The notes: generated from the sequence alone by a model not told the origin. 64,000 nucleotides of DNA from Symsagittifera roscoffensis (GCF_963678635.1 NC_087068.1:9804027-9868026); one strand, 5' to 3'; counted from the stretch's first letter, positions 11,881-24,120 are shown. Program-made: numbers and translations.

Positions 11881-13830
11881 TCACAAATAATCATGGGACT
11901 GGTTTGAGTGATATATCATATTGACACTCTTTCAGTTATGATTCGTACTAAAAAAAATTTTCCAAAAAACTTCCCGGTGTCGAGAGAAGTTGGTATGAAA
12001 TTTTTTGATTTTTCGTCCTAATTCGAGCAAAAAAAGCCAGCGAGTAGTTTTATACCAGCTGAATTATGCCCGTTTTAAGACCTTGAAACCTAACTTTAAG
12101 CTAGTGAAACTAGTTTTTGAAGTTTTTAAAGTTCGATATGGTAAATAAAAACAGCTACAAAAAAATTTTGAAATAAATATTCTTGAAATTTTTTGAAAAT
12201 TTTCTAGTCATTTTTTTTTCAAAAATTTTTGTTCATTTTGTCTACATTACTCTGAATTTCTAATATACCTCATTTATAATTTTACGTCAGATCCTTTCTT
12301 CACACCAAACAGAAAAAAGTACACTAATTTGGAGAAAAAAAACTCTTTCTAAAAATTACTTTTCTAAAGATTATGGTCGAAACCTTCTATGCTACTTATT
12401 TCAAGATTGATATTGATTACCTAAAACAATCTTCATTTGAAGCAAAAATTGTCTCGCTGAGGGCGCTTAGACAGGCAAAATATTTCTGATAACTAATAAG
12501 CACACTAGTTATCAGTTGAAATAAGAGGAGTTTTTTCATAACAAACAATAAGCCTTATCTCTCCTTTTATGTTTCCTTCATCAAGCTAACGATTTATTAG
12601 CTTTACTCTACACTGGACGTAACTCATAGGCGGTCTTGAATTTTGGAGATGGGGTTTTGCAAGTGAAATGGTATATTTTCGAACTATCTCATTAATCAAA
12701 TAGCCCTTGCTTGTGGTATGTTTGCGTTCACTTCTTTTCTGTTGCTCCAAAAAAGAAGAAAGACGTTAAACAATTTAGCCATTTTGTAACATCTTCTACA
12801 TTGTAGAGGATATCTTTTAAATGTCCGAGAGACCTTCAGCCAAGCGAACACACGCGAGTGTTCCGGTACTCTCTTTAGTACTCGGACGTTTGAGATGGCT
12901 GTATTAATATAAAAGTCTAACAGTAAACCATTTGGTATTATTGCTTTATTAACAGATTTTACATCAACACAGAAAGGACATTGAAACAATTAGATTTTCC
13001 TAGAACCGCAAGGAACAGTTTTTACACAACTGAGTTAATAACAACTAAAAGAACTATCACATACAAATCAATTGATCATTCCTGATGATTTTGACCAATC
13101 TTTATTTTTACATTTTGTGTTTATTTCTTCATCTGCAGAGTTTTTAGTGAACGAGTTTAAGCGATTAAAAATTTTTGTTTCATTTTGCTCACTAAATCGC
13201 ATGTACAGCGCAAGTATCTTCTGATCTATAGGCTTCTCAGCCAGCAAAGACTGAGCTAGTACGCAAATTTCAAAGCAAAGCAAGTTTTTTTTTGCGAAGA
13301 AAGAAAAAACTATACTTGATCAGACAGCCTAACTGTTGTGATAAGATTATTAAATAGATCTGATCTGTTATGTGATTAACTTAATTTAAAAAAACCAAGC
13401 AAATGGAAACAGAAGCAGCTGCAAAGCATTTACTAAATGGACCGAAATTATTACCTTCAAAAATCTTAAATGATTAGGAGGGGCATTTTGGGTCAATTTT
13501 TGAAACATTTCGTCCGTTTTTGGAGACCTCAAACGAAAATCCAACTCTACGTGGACCCGCTATCGGGTGTTGTGTTACACAGATCATTGAATTTCCGTCC
13601 GTCAAATTCTTTATCTTCAAATTTAAATGCCAGATCAAGCTGCAAGCTTTTTTGAATGTACTTTAGAGTTTTTCTAGCTTTTCGCGGTTCAAATTTTTTG
13701 ATTTTCATTTTTCTGTTGCAATTTTTTTTCAATAAGTGATGTTTTAGGTACAACCCATACTTTTAAGGAATTTCTACATTTTGTCACTCTAGGAATAATG
13801 ATCTCTAACTTGTTTTTTTTTTCATGAATG
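11880..13830. other. Intergenic, no gene recognised
   Basis: Very AT-rich, with runs such as AAAATTTTTTGAAAATTTT. The short minus-strand open frames at 12696-12989 and 13068-13283 have no recognisable domain. CTAGTTATCAG-type short palindromes occur near 12490-12515. Confidence 0.5.
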
Positions 13831-14780
13831 CCGTTGCCGTACTAGCTCCTCAACATTCTTGCGGCAGAAAGGAGAAAATGGATTTCCGCTTATAGGTGCA
13901 TTCACTTTGTCGTAGTCTCTTTTTATACTAGAGCTGTTTACCAAAAGCATCGAACTTTTCTGGAGAATAACACATTATATCAGTTCGCTGTGTCTACTAT
14001 GGTCAGTGCGTTGTCGATCTCCAAAAGAAAAATCACTGCGTAGTTTTTTGTCTACATAGCTCGACTCTATAACTTCTGGGCTTCTGTTAGAAAAAAATCC
14101 AACGAACTTGTTCCAGTATTAACAAGCATCTGTTCAAAACATTCTTAAAAAAGCAGCTTCAGTATGTTTTGTTCTTACTAATCATCAGGTTGTAATGTTT
14201 CCCAATTTGTTTTATCGAAATTACTGTCTCCTATTATTATTATAAACGAGCAATTGTTATCATTTTTTAATATTGAGCTAGAGTATGTATTGGCGCACAA
14301 AAAGTTTGCTCTGTCCATCGCTACGCGCTTTTTTCTGGTGGATTGTACATGCACCACAAAAAAACTACCTGTCATCATATTAATTTGAACAGCAACGCAA
14401 TCTTCTAATTTCAAACCAATAAAATGATGAACATGCTTTTCTGTTTTAACTGCAAATAAAGCACCGCTGTATTTGGTCAAATGATTAGAACTTTTTCCCT
14501 CCGACCAGTAAAGAATAGAGCATCATTTGTGATTTCTTCCGCTAACCAAGTTTCAGTGACCTCTGGAAATTCATAGAAAATACCAACTAAGCAGTTTGCG
14601 AAACGGAACCTCCGCTTAAGGTCAATCAGACTCCGTACATTATAAGTCAGTATGCTCACATGGCTTAGTTTTGTCGAGTTAAGCTCTAGTCATTGATTAG
14701 TTACTTTTATTCTTTCGGTGCCGCTTTTTTGCTGTAATTCTAGATTACGTAAGCGTAAAATTTGTCTTTCTGCTCCGTTT
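13830..14780 (-). pseudogene. LINE ORF1 end and apurinic-type endonuclease of ORF2, broken
   Basis: Read on the minus strand. About 14770-14693 encodes a charged ORF1-like tail (RLRNLELQQKSGTERIKV) ending in TGA. ORF2 then starts at about 14659 with MSILTYNVRSLIDLKRRFRF, then VTETWLAEEITNDALFF, the exonuclease-endonuclease-phosphatase (EEP) fold of LINE ORF2 (asparagine of NVRS and glutamate of TETWL are catalytic in the family). After a frameshift, 14480-14178 carries GALFAVKTE and GDSNFDKTNW, matching the GDFN motif. Broken pieces continue to about 13880 (SPEVIESSYVDKKL). No RT follows, so the copy is truncated. This nuclease nicks target DNA in related LINEs. Confidence 0.78.
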
Positions 14781-15500
14781 TCTTTCATGGCTTTTTTTCA
14801 GTAGTTTTTTTCTTTCGTAAGTACTTGGGGACTTAGTTGTTTACTGACAAACACTAGTTTTCTGTACATTTTTGGCTTGTGTAGCGACAGAAGTATTGTT
14901 CTACGTTGCCAAGGATTTGCTAATTTAACCACAGTAATCTGTCTCGATCTTTTTATATGTCACAATTTATGTACATCTTTTATTTCACTATTAAATGCTA
15001 TATTTTGTCTTCTTGGAGGAGATCAAGTTGAAACTCCGCTTTGGAATCTTTTACACTTCTAATGCGTATCCCGTCAAAAACTTGATCATTATGCGGCTGT
15101 TTTTTGTTTTCTTCAGTAGGAAACTGATGAGAAGCGCAGGTTTTTTTCAGGGAAGTTACAAAGTTTTTACTTGCTCTAATTCATCAAAAAAGTCAACTAA
15201 TCCGTTTATTAAGTACTGTTTGCAATGATCTTGTCGCGTCAATTCTTTTTGACAGAGGAGTTACGCATAAGTAACACACTAGTAGCCACTTCCAGAATGC
15301 CATCCAACGCATTTTTCGACATACCCGTGCATTGTGTTGTGCATTTGATCCCCACAGAAAAAATCGAAAGACATTGTCTTTAGCTGTGATAATTGATGCG
15401 CACGTCATGCAATTCCCAGCAAAAGATACACTTGCAATCTACTCTGTTTCACTCACACTCACCAAGCGCGTAGTGCGCTGCTTTTCAAACTCATTATAAA
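14780..15500. other. Intergenic / possible LINE 5' region
   Basis: Upstream on the minus strand of the LINE endonuclease remnant, so it may hold decayed ORF1. No domain is visible. The open frame at 15193-15408 (minus) is not recognised. Confidence 0.35.
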
Positions 15501-15505
15501 ATGGA

Positions 15506-16045
15506 AACAAGACTGCTCGTATCAGGGCGAAGCCCTGAATGTTCCGACTGCCCTTTAAGGTTTAAGGAGCAGTAATAACATTAAAAAATTCAATGAAATA
15601 AAACAAAATGAAAATTTTTTTTCTAAAATTTAAAATTTTTTATGAAAATCATCCCCCTCACACGCCATATTAAGTACAAAAGGATAGATTTCGCTCCTTG
15701 TAACAAACCAATTACGGCAAACAAGCTTCTTTTAACTAATTTGGAACGATTTCTAAGACGGATTAACTCTCCGCTTACGCGTTATTAGCGCGAAATATAT
15801 CGCGCGTTAATTGTCCCAAACTGACCAAAATGGCAATCTTTAAACCCCCGTAACTTTACGAAAAATGATTACAGGTGAAATATCTTTTCAAATTTGAGCT
15901 CAGGACAACAATACCTTTCGAATGATATAAAAAAATTCCGTCAAAAATGGCTAGTTAAAAAGTCGAAATTTGTCTGAAGAAAAAAAAAACCCACCCCGAG
16001 CACAAATATTCCGTTACTTTCGTATCGAAAGTCGGAACAAAAACT
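15506..16045. repeat. MITE-like dispersed repeat, copy 1 (ACAAGACTGCTCGTATC family)
   Basis: About 540 bp, collinear with 35886-36390. Begins ACAAGACTGCTCGTATC, then GAATGTTCCGACTGCC, and ends near CGAAAGTCGGAAC. The internal GTTCCGAC and terminal GTCGGAAC are inverted, as in a MITE. A shared internal block includes GATTTCTAAGACGGATTAA and CGCGCGTTAATT. No coding capacity, so if it moved it did so in trans. Confidence 0.8.
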
Positions 16046-16310
16046 CTATTGAATAAGCTTAGGTCCCGATTTATAGGAGCCACTCACTTCCTCCACAGAA
16101 TTGTCTTCGAGATGTCTTTCACAAATCATATAACAAAAGTAACCATTTTTTAATTTTTTGCAAAATTTTTCAAAATGATTATTTTAATGTTTTGAATTTT
16201 CAAATTATCAGACATTGATCAAGGCATACATAAACACGCTATACAAAAGAAATAGGATTTTTCAGCATTTTTGAAAAAAAAATTTAAGTGAAAAGAAAAA
16301 AGAAGCCAAT

Positions 16311-16766
16311 ATTATCGTATCCAGGACTACGTTATGCACACAAAAAAATTAAATTTTGCATGCAAATTTTTTTTTTTCGAAAAATGTTTGTTTGCGTACA
16401 AAATTCGATTTGCGGTTGAAAAAAAAAATAAAAAAATTTTTGAGACAAATTTTCAAAATTCTTGAAAAAATTTTTGTGTCGCCATCAAAAAATGCCAGTC
16501 ATACAATTTCCATATATGAGAAATGTATCGAAAGCATTTTTTTCAAAAAAAAACTTTATATCAGTTTTTTTTGTCACCAGTCTGTTCAACTGTTCTTAAA
16601 GAGCCGCAGAAATGGTTTTATTTTTTTCTATTGTTTTTCGAAAATGTATGAAAATTGTATGACAAGCATTTTCTCCATACACTTGATGTATGGATTTGTA
16701 TGATAATGATTTTTGTTGGATGGAATTGTATGATGAGCATTTTTGGTGAATGGAGGTCAACCCGGC
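16311..16766 (-). repeat. MITE-like repeat, inverted relative of 39477-40023
   Basis: Reverse-complement relative of the element at 39477-40023. Both carry CCAGGACTACGTTATGCA (or its complement), repeated CATACAATTTCCATATATG segments and an end with GCATTTTTGG...GGTCAACCCGG. The arm near 16311 is less clear, so this copy seems truncated there. Confidence 0.7.
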
Positions 16767-17159
16767 CTCGTTCGCAGAAAAAGATTTGGGTTCTCAATAT
16801 TCACTGAACGCAGCAATGGTTATGGCCTGAACTCCACTGCTATTACAAATGTTTGAAAAAACCAACTAAAGAGCAGACGTCAGAAGTTTTCAAAGACGTC
16901 CTGATCTGTTCGATGAACTGCTACGAGAGTGTACAGATATAAAAAAAACGTTGTTAAAAAACAAAGAAGGACAGAAAAAAGTTTGCAAACACGTTCGCGA
17001 ACATTATGAAACGAGGCAAATTAATCGAGTAGTCATGGTGGAGGAATTATACTGTTACAAGAATTGATTGTGAAAGAAAATGGAAAAAAATGGTGAAAGA
17101 ACAACTGCTAGACCTTCGTCCAATACAACGCAGTATTCCGGTTGGCGCCCTTGTTGACT

Positions 17160-17960
17160 GACTTGAAAAAGATCTGGTCTTTAATCAAGTGTTCGTCCAC
17201 AATGTAACCGGAAATGTTAAAAACAATGCGCTATGCAACTCAAAGGAGCAGTAGAACCATCTGCGCGGGCCCCTCCTGCTATTTCTGTGCAAGTAGGGCG
17301 GCCATTCATGCGTTGCATATTGTGCAATAATAACATCACACACAAACAACAAAAATGCCGCGGGATGTTTAGGAACAATGCGAATTATAAAGAGTTCAAA
17401 AGTTCAAACAGACAACGCATTACAAGTATCGGATCGAAAAATCAGTGCTGTGGTACTTGTTAAAAATACAGAGACCCGCTAAGGCTTGACTCGGCCTCTC
17501 TCTTTTGCGTCGCGTGTGACAATATGTGCCACAAAAAAGAACTCTGCAGCGGAATTAACAGATAACACCAAAGCGAGTGGAGATGTCGAGCCCATACAAC
17601 AAGCGCTGTAACAGCGATCGTAACACTATCCAGCAGACATGTAATAGCGCATAAAAGAGAACAGGCAAAGCTTGTTGTCAAAAAGGTCTGCTGCGAACAC
17701 TGCAAAAAGATCATTGCGAGAGGCACTCGCCCATTCACGTGTACCACTCGCTAAAGCGTTTGCTCAAAGTTTGTCTAGCACGCGCAGCACACTCACGAAA
17801 GGAGATTAATGTGTTCAGCTAACTCGGCGCGATGCACTGCAAAAATTTCGGACAAAATCCCTTCAATGAAGCAATTGATCAGGGAGCTAGTAGACAAGCG
17901 GAAAAAAAACGACCAAGCCACCATTGGCACCCTGGAGAACTGCTTGTTAAATTTGGTTAT
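17160..17960 (+). pseudogene. Remnant with three PHD-like zinc-finger patterns, possibly LINE ORF1
   Basis: Plus-strand coding traces in shifting frames with clustered Cys/His. Around 17308 is CILCNNNITHKQQKC with a later CCGTC. Around 17506 is FCVACDNMCHKKELC with a later WRC. Around 17690 is CCEHCKKIIARGTRPFTC with further Cys near 17810 and 17830. The spacing Cx2C...C...H..C...WxC resembles PHD fingers, which occur in ORF1 proteins of some CR1/L2 LINEs. A charged helix-like tail (DKIPSMKQLIRELVDKRKKN) follows at about 17845-17910. Several stops interrupt it. Attribution to a LINE is inference; a host zinc-finger pseudogene is the alternative. Confidence 0.42.
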
Positions 17961-19110
17961 CAATCATTTTCAAATAAGTGACCACCTTGCATTACGATTT
18001 TCTTATTATTTTGTCGTGGCGATCCGAAGAATCATTTTTCAAAAACAAGGGGTCGTTTTTTAAAAATATTGGAGTTTCGGAATGCTAAAGCAGTTTTTCA
18101 GAAAGTGAAAATCATAATAAGCATCTAGTATGTCAATTACATCTGAGATTTTCCCAAGCTCCTTAAATTTTTTGAGGAATTCGTTACGGCAACTTTTGCC
18201 GACTGAAGATCTGAGTATAACGTTTTCTTTTTTGGTTTTATTTATTTTTAGGGTCGTATTTCATGAAATTTTGTAGAAACTGAAATGCTTTGAGTACTCG
18301 TGGTCGGTCCTAACAGAAGTTTTGCACATTTCCGTTTTCAGGCTCCGGACATATTTTTGCTTCGATTTCAGAAAGTTTTCAAGTCTCGGAGTACTTGCTT
18401 ATCGACATCGAGTGACAATTTCCATCACCTTTCTAGCATGTGTTTTCGACTGTAGCTGCTTTACTAGCGTCTGCAAAAGACGGTGGAGCATCAGGATCGC
18501 CTTGTTGAGTTCCGTTTTCTTACAAAATGATAGAGCTCCGTAAACAAGAAAACTAGTTTTACTGTACGCGCAATGAGTGTATCTGTACCACTCTGTTGAA
18601 TTTGAAAAAAAACCTGGTTCAAGGTTGTTTCTCTATTCAGATAGTTGAAGGCATTATTAGGTCTATTTTTTAAACAAAAAACGCCCCGTTCTGGATTGTA
18701 ATATTGCCCAACTAGGTTTCGAAAGGAATGTGCAGTCTTTTCTGTTCCTCGTTTGTTGCCACATCCGATCTGTAGTTTCAGAATTTTTTTATCGCTCAGA
18801 GAGGGCATTGTTTCTAGCGCATTTAGCTGATTGCTTATAAAAATTGGTCTCAACCAATCGTCTTTCTCAATGAGGGCGATAATTTTCGCGCACAAAAAAA
18901 GAAAGGTCTAAAGGGTTCGAGTATTTTGCCATCTCCAATGAAGTTTAACAGTTTAATGAGCGTTGCCCTCAGAGGATTAAATTCTGCGCTGCCCTTGGAC
19001 TTATTAACACGATGTCTACAAAATTTGAAGAGATTTTTATCCGGACCTGCTCCTGATTCATTCGAAAAGACATTATTGTTTTTTTATAGATGGATTTTAG
19101 CATGCTTTCG
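17875..19110. repeat. Diverged dispersed repeat, copy 2 (pairs with 10560-11880)
   Basis: Relative of 10560-11880 with the same order of short conserved blocks. The minus strand has a 134-codon open segment at 18895-18491 (KIIALIEKDDWLRPIFISN near its start) whose counterpart in copy 1 is degraded. Its family could not be named. Confidence 0.7.
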
Positions 19111-21400
19111 TTAACGAATGTCTTTAAAAAAATCGGAAGAATCAACTTGTTTCTCTTTTGGACTTTCAAATCAACTTCAAAACAATCAGTCAATGTGAAT
19201 AAGTCGATTCTTCCAATTTTTTTCAAGTTATTCGTTAAATAGAAACAGGGTGCTTGAATTTTAAAATTTTAAATATCATCAAGAAACAATGAAATACTTT
19301 ATTGCCTAACAAAAGCTTTGTGATACAAATAATTTATTACTATATATCGACAAAAGAAAATATAATTTGCAAGTTTTTCAGTCCTTGGCAGAAAACAGTT
19401 GATGTACTCTTTTATGCTTTTTCAAAAATTATATGTCCGTTCAAAATCTTTAAAAACCGAAAGAACACTTCGAATGTAACCGGTTAAGTTTGGCCTTGAG
19501 ATTTCAGATGGAATAACAAAAATTGTGCGAATCTAGCAACTACCGTCAAGGAAATGTCATGAACATCCGGATAGAATGAATAATAGCACCAATGGTGCAT
19601 GTTGCCTTATCCGGCTAGTGAGGTACTTCACAGTGCTATGTTTCCACTGACTCGATTCGACTCAAATCAGCAATGCTTCGATCGACTCGAGCAAAATGGG
19701 TCTCTTTCGAACCACTCGACCCACAGTTGCTATATATTTGGAATTATATACAGGAGTTATGTTTCAAGACGGATAACAGCTCTTATCCAATTGTATTGAA
19801 CGCTGTTGGAATAAAAAATCCATCAACTGACCCAACTTGAAGAGAATGCAAATGCCAGAAATAATTTTAGTTTATACCCTGTTTTTTTTTACTTGAAGTA
19901 TGCCAATGCAAAAATGCTGTTCAAATTTCGACTATATTCTTTGTAGTTTTTGATGGGTATCCTAAAAGCCGATTGCTTTTTTGGTTTTTTCTACCAGCTT
20001 TGATCTTCAGGCGTAGTTAATTGAATGTTACGCTTCCTATTTGAGTTTGTTGAAGAAAAGTTTGATTTTAATAAAAGTTTTTTGCTGTTCAAAAAATATA
20101 AAATTTGTTCTAGCAGCAAATGTTCTCTAAATACTACAACTTTTAAAAACCATTCGTGTTTCTATATTGCTTTAATAAGATATCTCTGAAAATAGATAAA
20201 AATTGAAAGTAAAAAATTGCTTTGTTTTTTTTTTCAATATTAGTAAAAACTCACTCAATTCTCTCTTTTTTGTTTTGAAAAATCACATACTAGATATTCT
20301 TCAGCTCAACTTTCTTTTTCAGCGTCACAAAAATAGTTATGCTTTCCCAAATTTATAACATTAACCCCAACTCCTCGTTCATTTACGCACCTACACTCAG
20401 GTAGACAGTATTCCCCTCAAATTTCCCACTTTATTCTTATTTACTCCCCGGAAAAAAATAACAAACAAGCCATCTTCACATCAAAAAGTAATTAACTATA
20501 AACTGAGGCGAAACAGTTTGAATTAATTCAAAATTTTTAAAAACACCCTTATTTGATACCATCCACACTCACACATTGTCATGCTCGAAATGACAATTTT
20601 TTTGTCTTTTGATGCAAAAATTTGGATTATAGCTCGGCCCCTTCAATATGGAATGATTTAGGTGAAAATATAGGAGAACACTTTTTCAACAATTCGCGCA
20701 AACCCAAAAAATGATTGCTTCTTTTTAACGACGGTTTAGTTAACTCGTAACCAGGGATTTGGTCAATTTTCTTTCATCTTTCAAAAACAACTGTCCAATT
20801 ATTTCCCCCCTGCATGTCATTATACCTTTAGTGATCCGGCTGCTTCGCCCGCGGCAACTAAACTACTGTCGAAAATTGAAGGTAACTCTCGCGGCAGAAA
20901 AATTCCCTACCATATTATTTTCTATAAGAACTAAAACAAATTCTAAAATCTATCTTACTAAACTAACTAAATTATGTTATAATACAATAATTTTAGATTT
21001 TTTCGGCTATCTCATTTTCGAACTAGAGGTGCTAGCCCACTATACACGCGTTGGCCTGTCTGCTTTAGCTATTACGGTATTTCCCCAAGGGTACTATCTA
21101 TCTGCACACATTGCGATTCACATTATCGCACCCGAAATTTTAATAACCAGAAAACAAAAACGCTATAATAAAGAACAAAACAAAAATCTGAAAAAAAAAC
21201 AGAAGTCCATTACAAAATAAGAAAATGTATGAGCCAAACAGATAACAGATTGCGATAATGAGGCAAATGAAATGAACTAAACTTGATTATAGTCAGCAGT
21301 TGATTTACGCTGGTGGTGCGAATATCAACGTATATTTCACAATCAAATGCTCAAGCTATGATTTATCACATATATATCTGAGGTCGTGATCAGCTGCGCT
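19110..21400. other. Intergenic, no gene recognised
   Basis: AT-rich non-coding sequence. The largest open segment (20759-21220, plus) is Lys/Asn-rich towards its end and has no recognisable domain. No TIRs or long tandem repeats seen. Confidence 0.5.
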
Positions 21401-21417
21401 TCGAGCTATGTAATAAT

Positions 21418-21711
21418 TCAGATCTTGAGGATTTGTGCGTTTTTTTGTAATTCCAGAAGCCGTAGGACAAAAAATCGTCTATGCCTCCATTGACATATGA
21501 GCGGAGTTCCATAAAATACTTGTATCATCGACCGGTTCCCCTTAACGTTCAGGTAAACACCTTCCTCTTGATAATCAGTAATGCCCAGCCAGGTTGAGTA
21601 CCCTTGCGTTTTATTATTCAGGAAGTCCAAATATCCAACGGAGTGTTCCAATTGATACAGCAGAACTCCTTGGTATTTGTCTTCACACGAGGTTTTTGCA
21701 ACGCGTTCCAA
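21418..21711 (-). pseudogene. C-type-lectin-like domain exon fragment
   Basis: Minus-strand open segment whose translation follows the C-type lectin fold pattern: a Cys in AKTSCEDKYQG, then a short-helix region (LEHSVGYLDFL), then WLGITDYQEEGVY, which matches the conserved W-[IL]-G-[IL] strand. The C-terminal half expected in the family (second Cys pair, ICE-like end) is not in frame, and the sequence runs into a frameshift and stop. No ATG lies at its start (first codon TTG), so it is a broken gene or one exon of a spliced gene. Such domains bind sugars or proteins, usually outside the cell. Confidence 0.5.
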
Positions 21712-21884
21712 CTAGCCAAATCGTTAACGAAAACTAACCAATGGAGAATAACTTCAACGTTTGAACAGTTGGTCCTTGCAATAGAAAGGCATTACAATGT
21801 TGGACCTCTTCATTTACGATGTTTTTACAATCTCGGTACTTATGGTTACAAAAAATATGGATGGTCGTACAGAGATATATACAG

Positions 21885-22520
21885 GGGCGGATCTTGGGGA
21901 GTTTCTCAAGATGGAGAGGATTCTCAAAAAATTTTTAATAATTTTGTCGACCAAATTGATTTTCTGAGCTCTCCCAAATCACTATACAGACCCTGTTCTG
22001 ACTAAATTTTATGCGCCGCAGCCAAATTTTAAACAAAAAGTTGCGTTTTTTTGGCGCGCGCTCCCCCTCAAAATTAGTATATTTTGGCGCCTAAGGCGCC
22101 CTTAGATAAATTTTAGATAAATTTTAGCCAAAAGTGAATATCTCAAAATAGTTTATAAGGGGGACCTTTTGGGTCGGCAGGGGGTCGAACCCCTAGGGGG
22201 AGAACATCACCCCCTGCCCCCTCGCTATATCCGCAGCTGCTTTTGCGAGTTTTTTGTTTTGTCAAGATAAATTTGAAGAAAACTTAGGTTTAAGGTCCAA
22301 TTTTTTCAAACATCAGAGCCAATGAATATTTTGACGCAATTAAAACCTGCAGAATTTTGCGCAGTTGAAACCTGCAGAAAATGTTTCTGAAAGCTGCATC
22401 AAATTAAAGTACAATAAATTTGGTGAATCTTTTACAACAACCAACAAATTAAAATACATTTGTGGCTTGGCAGTGAACAAAAAATCGTGTACACATATTC
22501 AAAACGTATACACGCTTATG
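21885..22520. repeat. Foldback-type repeat related to 38610-39370
   Basis: Contains GACCAAATTGATTTTCTGAGCTCTCCCAAATCAC, also at 38660-38703 in the same orientation. A block near 22160-22250 carries GTCGAACCCCTAGGGGGAG and TATATCCGCAGCTGCTTTT. The segment 22255-22510 is the inverse of 38760-39010. Confidence 0.72.
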
Positions 22521-22648
22521 ACTCCCTCCGTGAAACTTAATTAGCAAAGTTTTGAAAAATGACTATTAAGCAAAAGCTTGTTGAGTTTGCGTTTTGAAAA
22601 ATATCTATGGTTTAAAACAAATTATGCTTATTATTGAATGTTTCGTGT

Positions 22649-23058
22649 TGGAATCTGATCTAAACTACATTTTATAATTGGATAAATTGGATATTTTATC
22701 ACTGTAAAATATTTAATATTAATCAATCATAATCCATCTAACTAACAGCCCACTTATTTGTAAGTGCTGAAATTACTTGTAATTTCAGCACCAGAGAGTT
22801 TTGAATTTAACTTAGAAATTAGTTGCCTCTCCAAGAGAACTTCAGCAGCCGCAATAAACCAGTATACCCTAGATCTATTGAACCTAGCAGAGACTAGTTA
22901 AACACCCTAAGACTAGTAAGTATAAGAGTAAGATTAGGATCGGTATTAGACTAAGAAGTTGCACGAATCTATCCGGCCGAAAATAAGATAGCGTGACGAG
23001 CAGACGGTGTACCCTATCCGAAATTACTCTATGAGTTAACCACATCGGTTCTAACTCA
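22649..23058 (+). repeat. 5' LTR of copy A
   Basis: 410 bp from TGGAATCTGATC to ...CTAACTCA. It matches the 3' LTR of copy B (61888-62301) at roughly 90% or more by eye, including GGTAAG-type and AATTTCAGCACCAGAGAG blocks. TG...CA ends, and two bases later a TGG-starting primer site, are as expected for Ty3/gypsy LTRs. No matching target duplication is seen between this flank and the flank of the copy B LTR, so they need not belong to one insertion. Confidence 0.9.
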
Positions 23059-23060
23059 TC

Positions 23061-23075
23061 TGGTGCGACCATAAG
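23061..23075 (+). promoter_or_regulatory. Putative primer binding site (tRNA)
   Basis: TGGTGCGACCATAAG, two bases after the LTR end CA. TGG is the complement of the universal tRNA CCA end. Copy B keeps GTGCGACCATAAG at its extreme 5' end (45339). Which tRNA it pairs with is not determined. Confidence 0.6.
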
Positions 23076-23171
23076 TCTCGAATAAGACCTTAATAGCTTA
23101 GAGCTAACCAAAAATAGATTAGAATTAGACAAAACATTTTCAAAACGTTATACGATAATAATTTATTTGAA

Positions 23172-23378
23172 ATGTCTCTACGGCTCAATAGATTAGAGCC
23201 GATATTTCGAACAATAATAGAACTACCCGGAATTGGAAGAAGACCTCGGACAAGAGACGACATACGACAAAGTAGAAACTTACCATTTAGTTTTATGATT
23301 GTACGGCAAAAGCCAACACAAACTTTTGTATTTAGAATCTTATTAGCAATGAATTTAGATTTTCATTTGCAAACATAA
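23172..23378 (+). CDS. Small leader ORF, 68 aa, unknown
   Basis: Opens with MSLRLNR and ends LDFHLQT. Its counterpart in copy B (45452-45658) has the same length, start and stop, and most nucleotide differences are silent or conservative in this frame, suggesting past selection for protein. Basic (many Arg), no signal peptide, membrane segment or known domain. It lies between the primer binding site and gag, where most gypsy elements have no gene. In copy A the frame 5' of this Met is broken; in B it extends upstream to a longer ORF. Confidence 0.55.
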   Translation: MSLRLNRLEPIFRTIIELPGIGRRPRTRDDIRQSRNLPFSFMIVRQKPTQTFVFRILLAMNLDFHLQT

Positions 23379-23704
23379 AATTTTGAAGTAAACCTTCATG
23401 ATCATTTCAGGCGCTAAACAAAATTATTAATGTGCAATAACGATTGATAAAAAGATCTCAGATCGTTTTCTTAATTTCTGCAGCATTATATAAAACATAT
23501 TTGAAAAATATTTATTGAAAATAAAAATAAAAATTAGTAGCATGACAATAAATTGTTAGTAATCATAAATCATCCTGTTGTTCCAGCTTCATCACCTAAA
23601 CATAACAGCATTCATAAGCTCACTAATATCATTAAAGAACTAAATCTTTTTATTCAAAAAATTTAAATCATTTTAAACTTAAATTCACTTAATTTTTAAA
23701 ATCA

Positions 23705-23789
23705 GATCATCAAGGCTTATCCTTGGATCTTAATAAATTTTCTATATCAATAAATTTAAAACCTGATCATCAAGGTCTATCCTTGGATC
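23705..23789 (+). promoter_or_regulatory. Tandem stem-loops in element leader (copy A)
   Basis: Two copies of an imperfect hairpin, GATCATCAAGG-loop-CCTTGGATC, at 23705-23729 and 23765-23789. Both are kept in copy B (45985-46008, 46044-46068). Paired hairpins upstream of gag are typical of dimerisation or packaging signals in retroelement RNA; this role is inferred. Confidence 0.5.
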
Positions 23790-24108
23790 AACAGAACAAT
23801 TTTGTTCTCCCCCACCCACTTAGCAAGTGTCTAACGACCTCAAACGTCGATTTACTATCCAACCCTTCAAAAAGACCCAGGACTAATAGAAATTTTTCAA
23901 TAAAACTTACCATTTAACTTAAGATAAACAATGAAGAACTTCGGTTATTCATCCTTCACTTGAACCCTCCTCTTACCAGACCCAGGATAGATCTTAGACT
24001 TAGTAAGTTTAAAATAGTATCTAACGAACTACTTGCGTTCTAATTATACCTGAACCTTGTGGATCGATTTACTATTCTCCAACCCTTGAACACAATCACT
24101 ACCCCTAA

Positions 24109-24120
24109 GTAAGATTAAGT
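24109..24120 (+). promoter_or_regulatory. Candidate splice donors in leader (copy A)
   Basis: Two close matches to the donor consensus, AA/GTAAGA and AA/GTAAGT, at 24109 and 24119. Both are preserved in copy B at 46389 and 46399. A donor here could supply the subgenomic RNA needed to express the genes downstream of pol. Confidence 0.35.

Noticed and set aside
15506-15575. Hammerhead ribozyme in the repeat head
   Set aside because: The CUGANGA and GAAA core motifs are absent; only a generic stem arrangement is visible and it is not kept in all copies.
21604-22005. 133-codon plus-strand ORF
   Set aside because: Its first half is antisense to the lectin-like fragment and its second half is translated dispersed repeat shared with 38620-38710.
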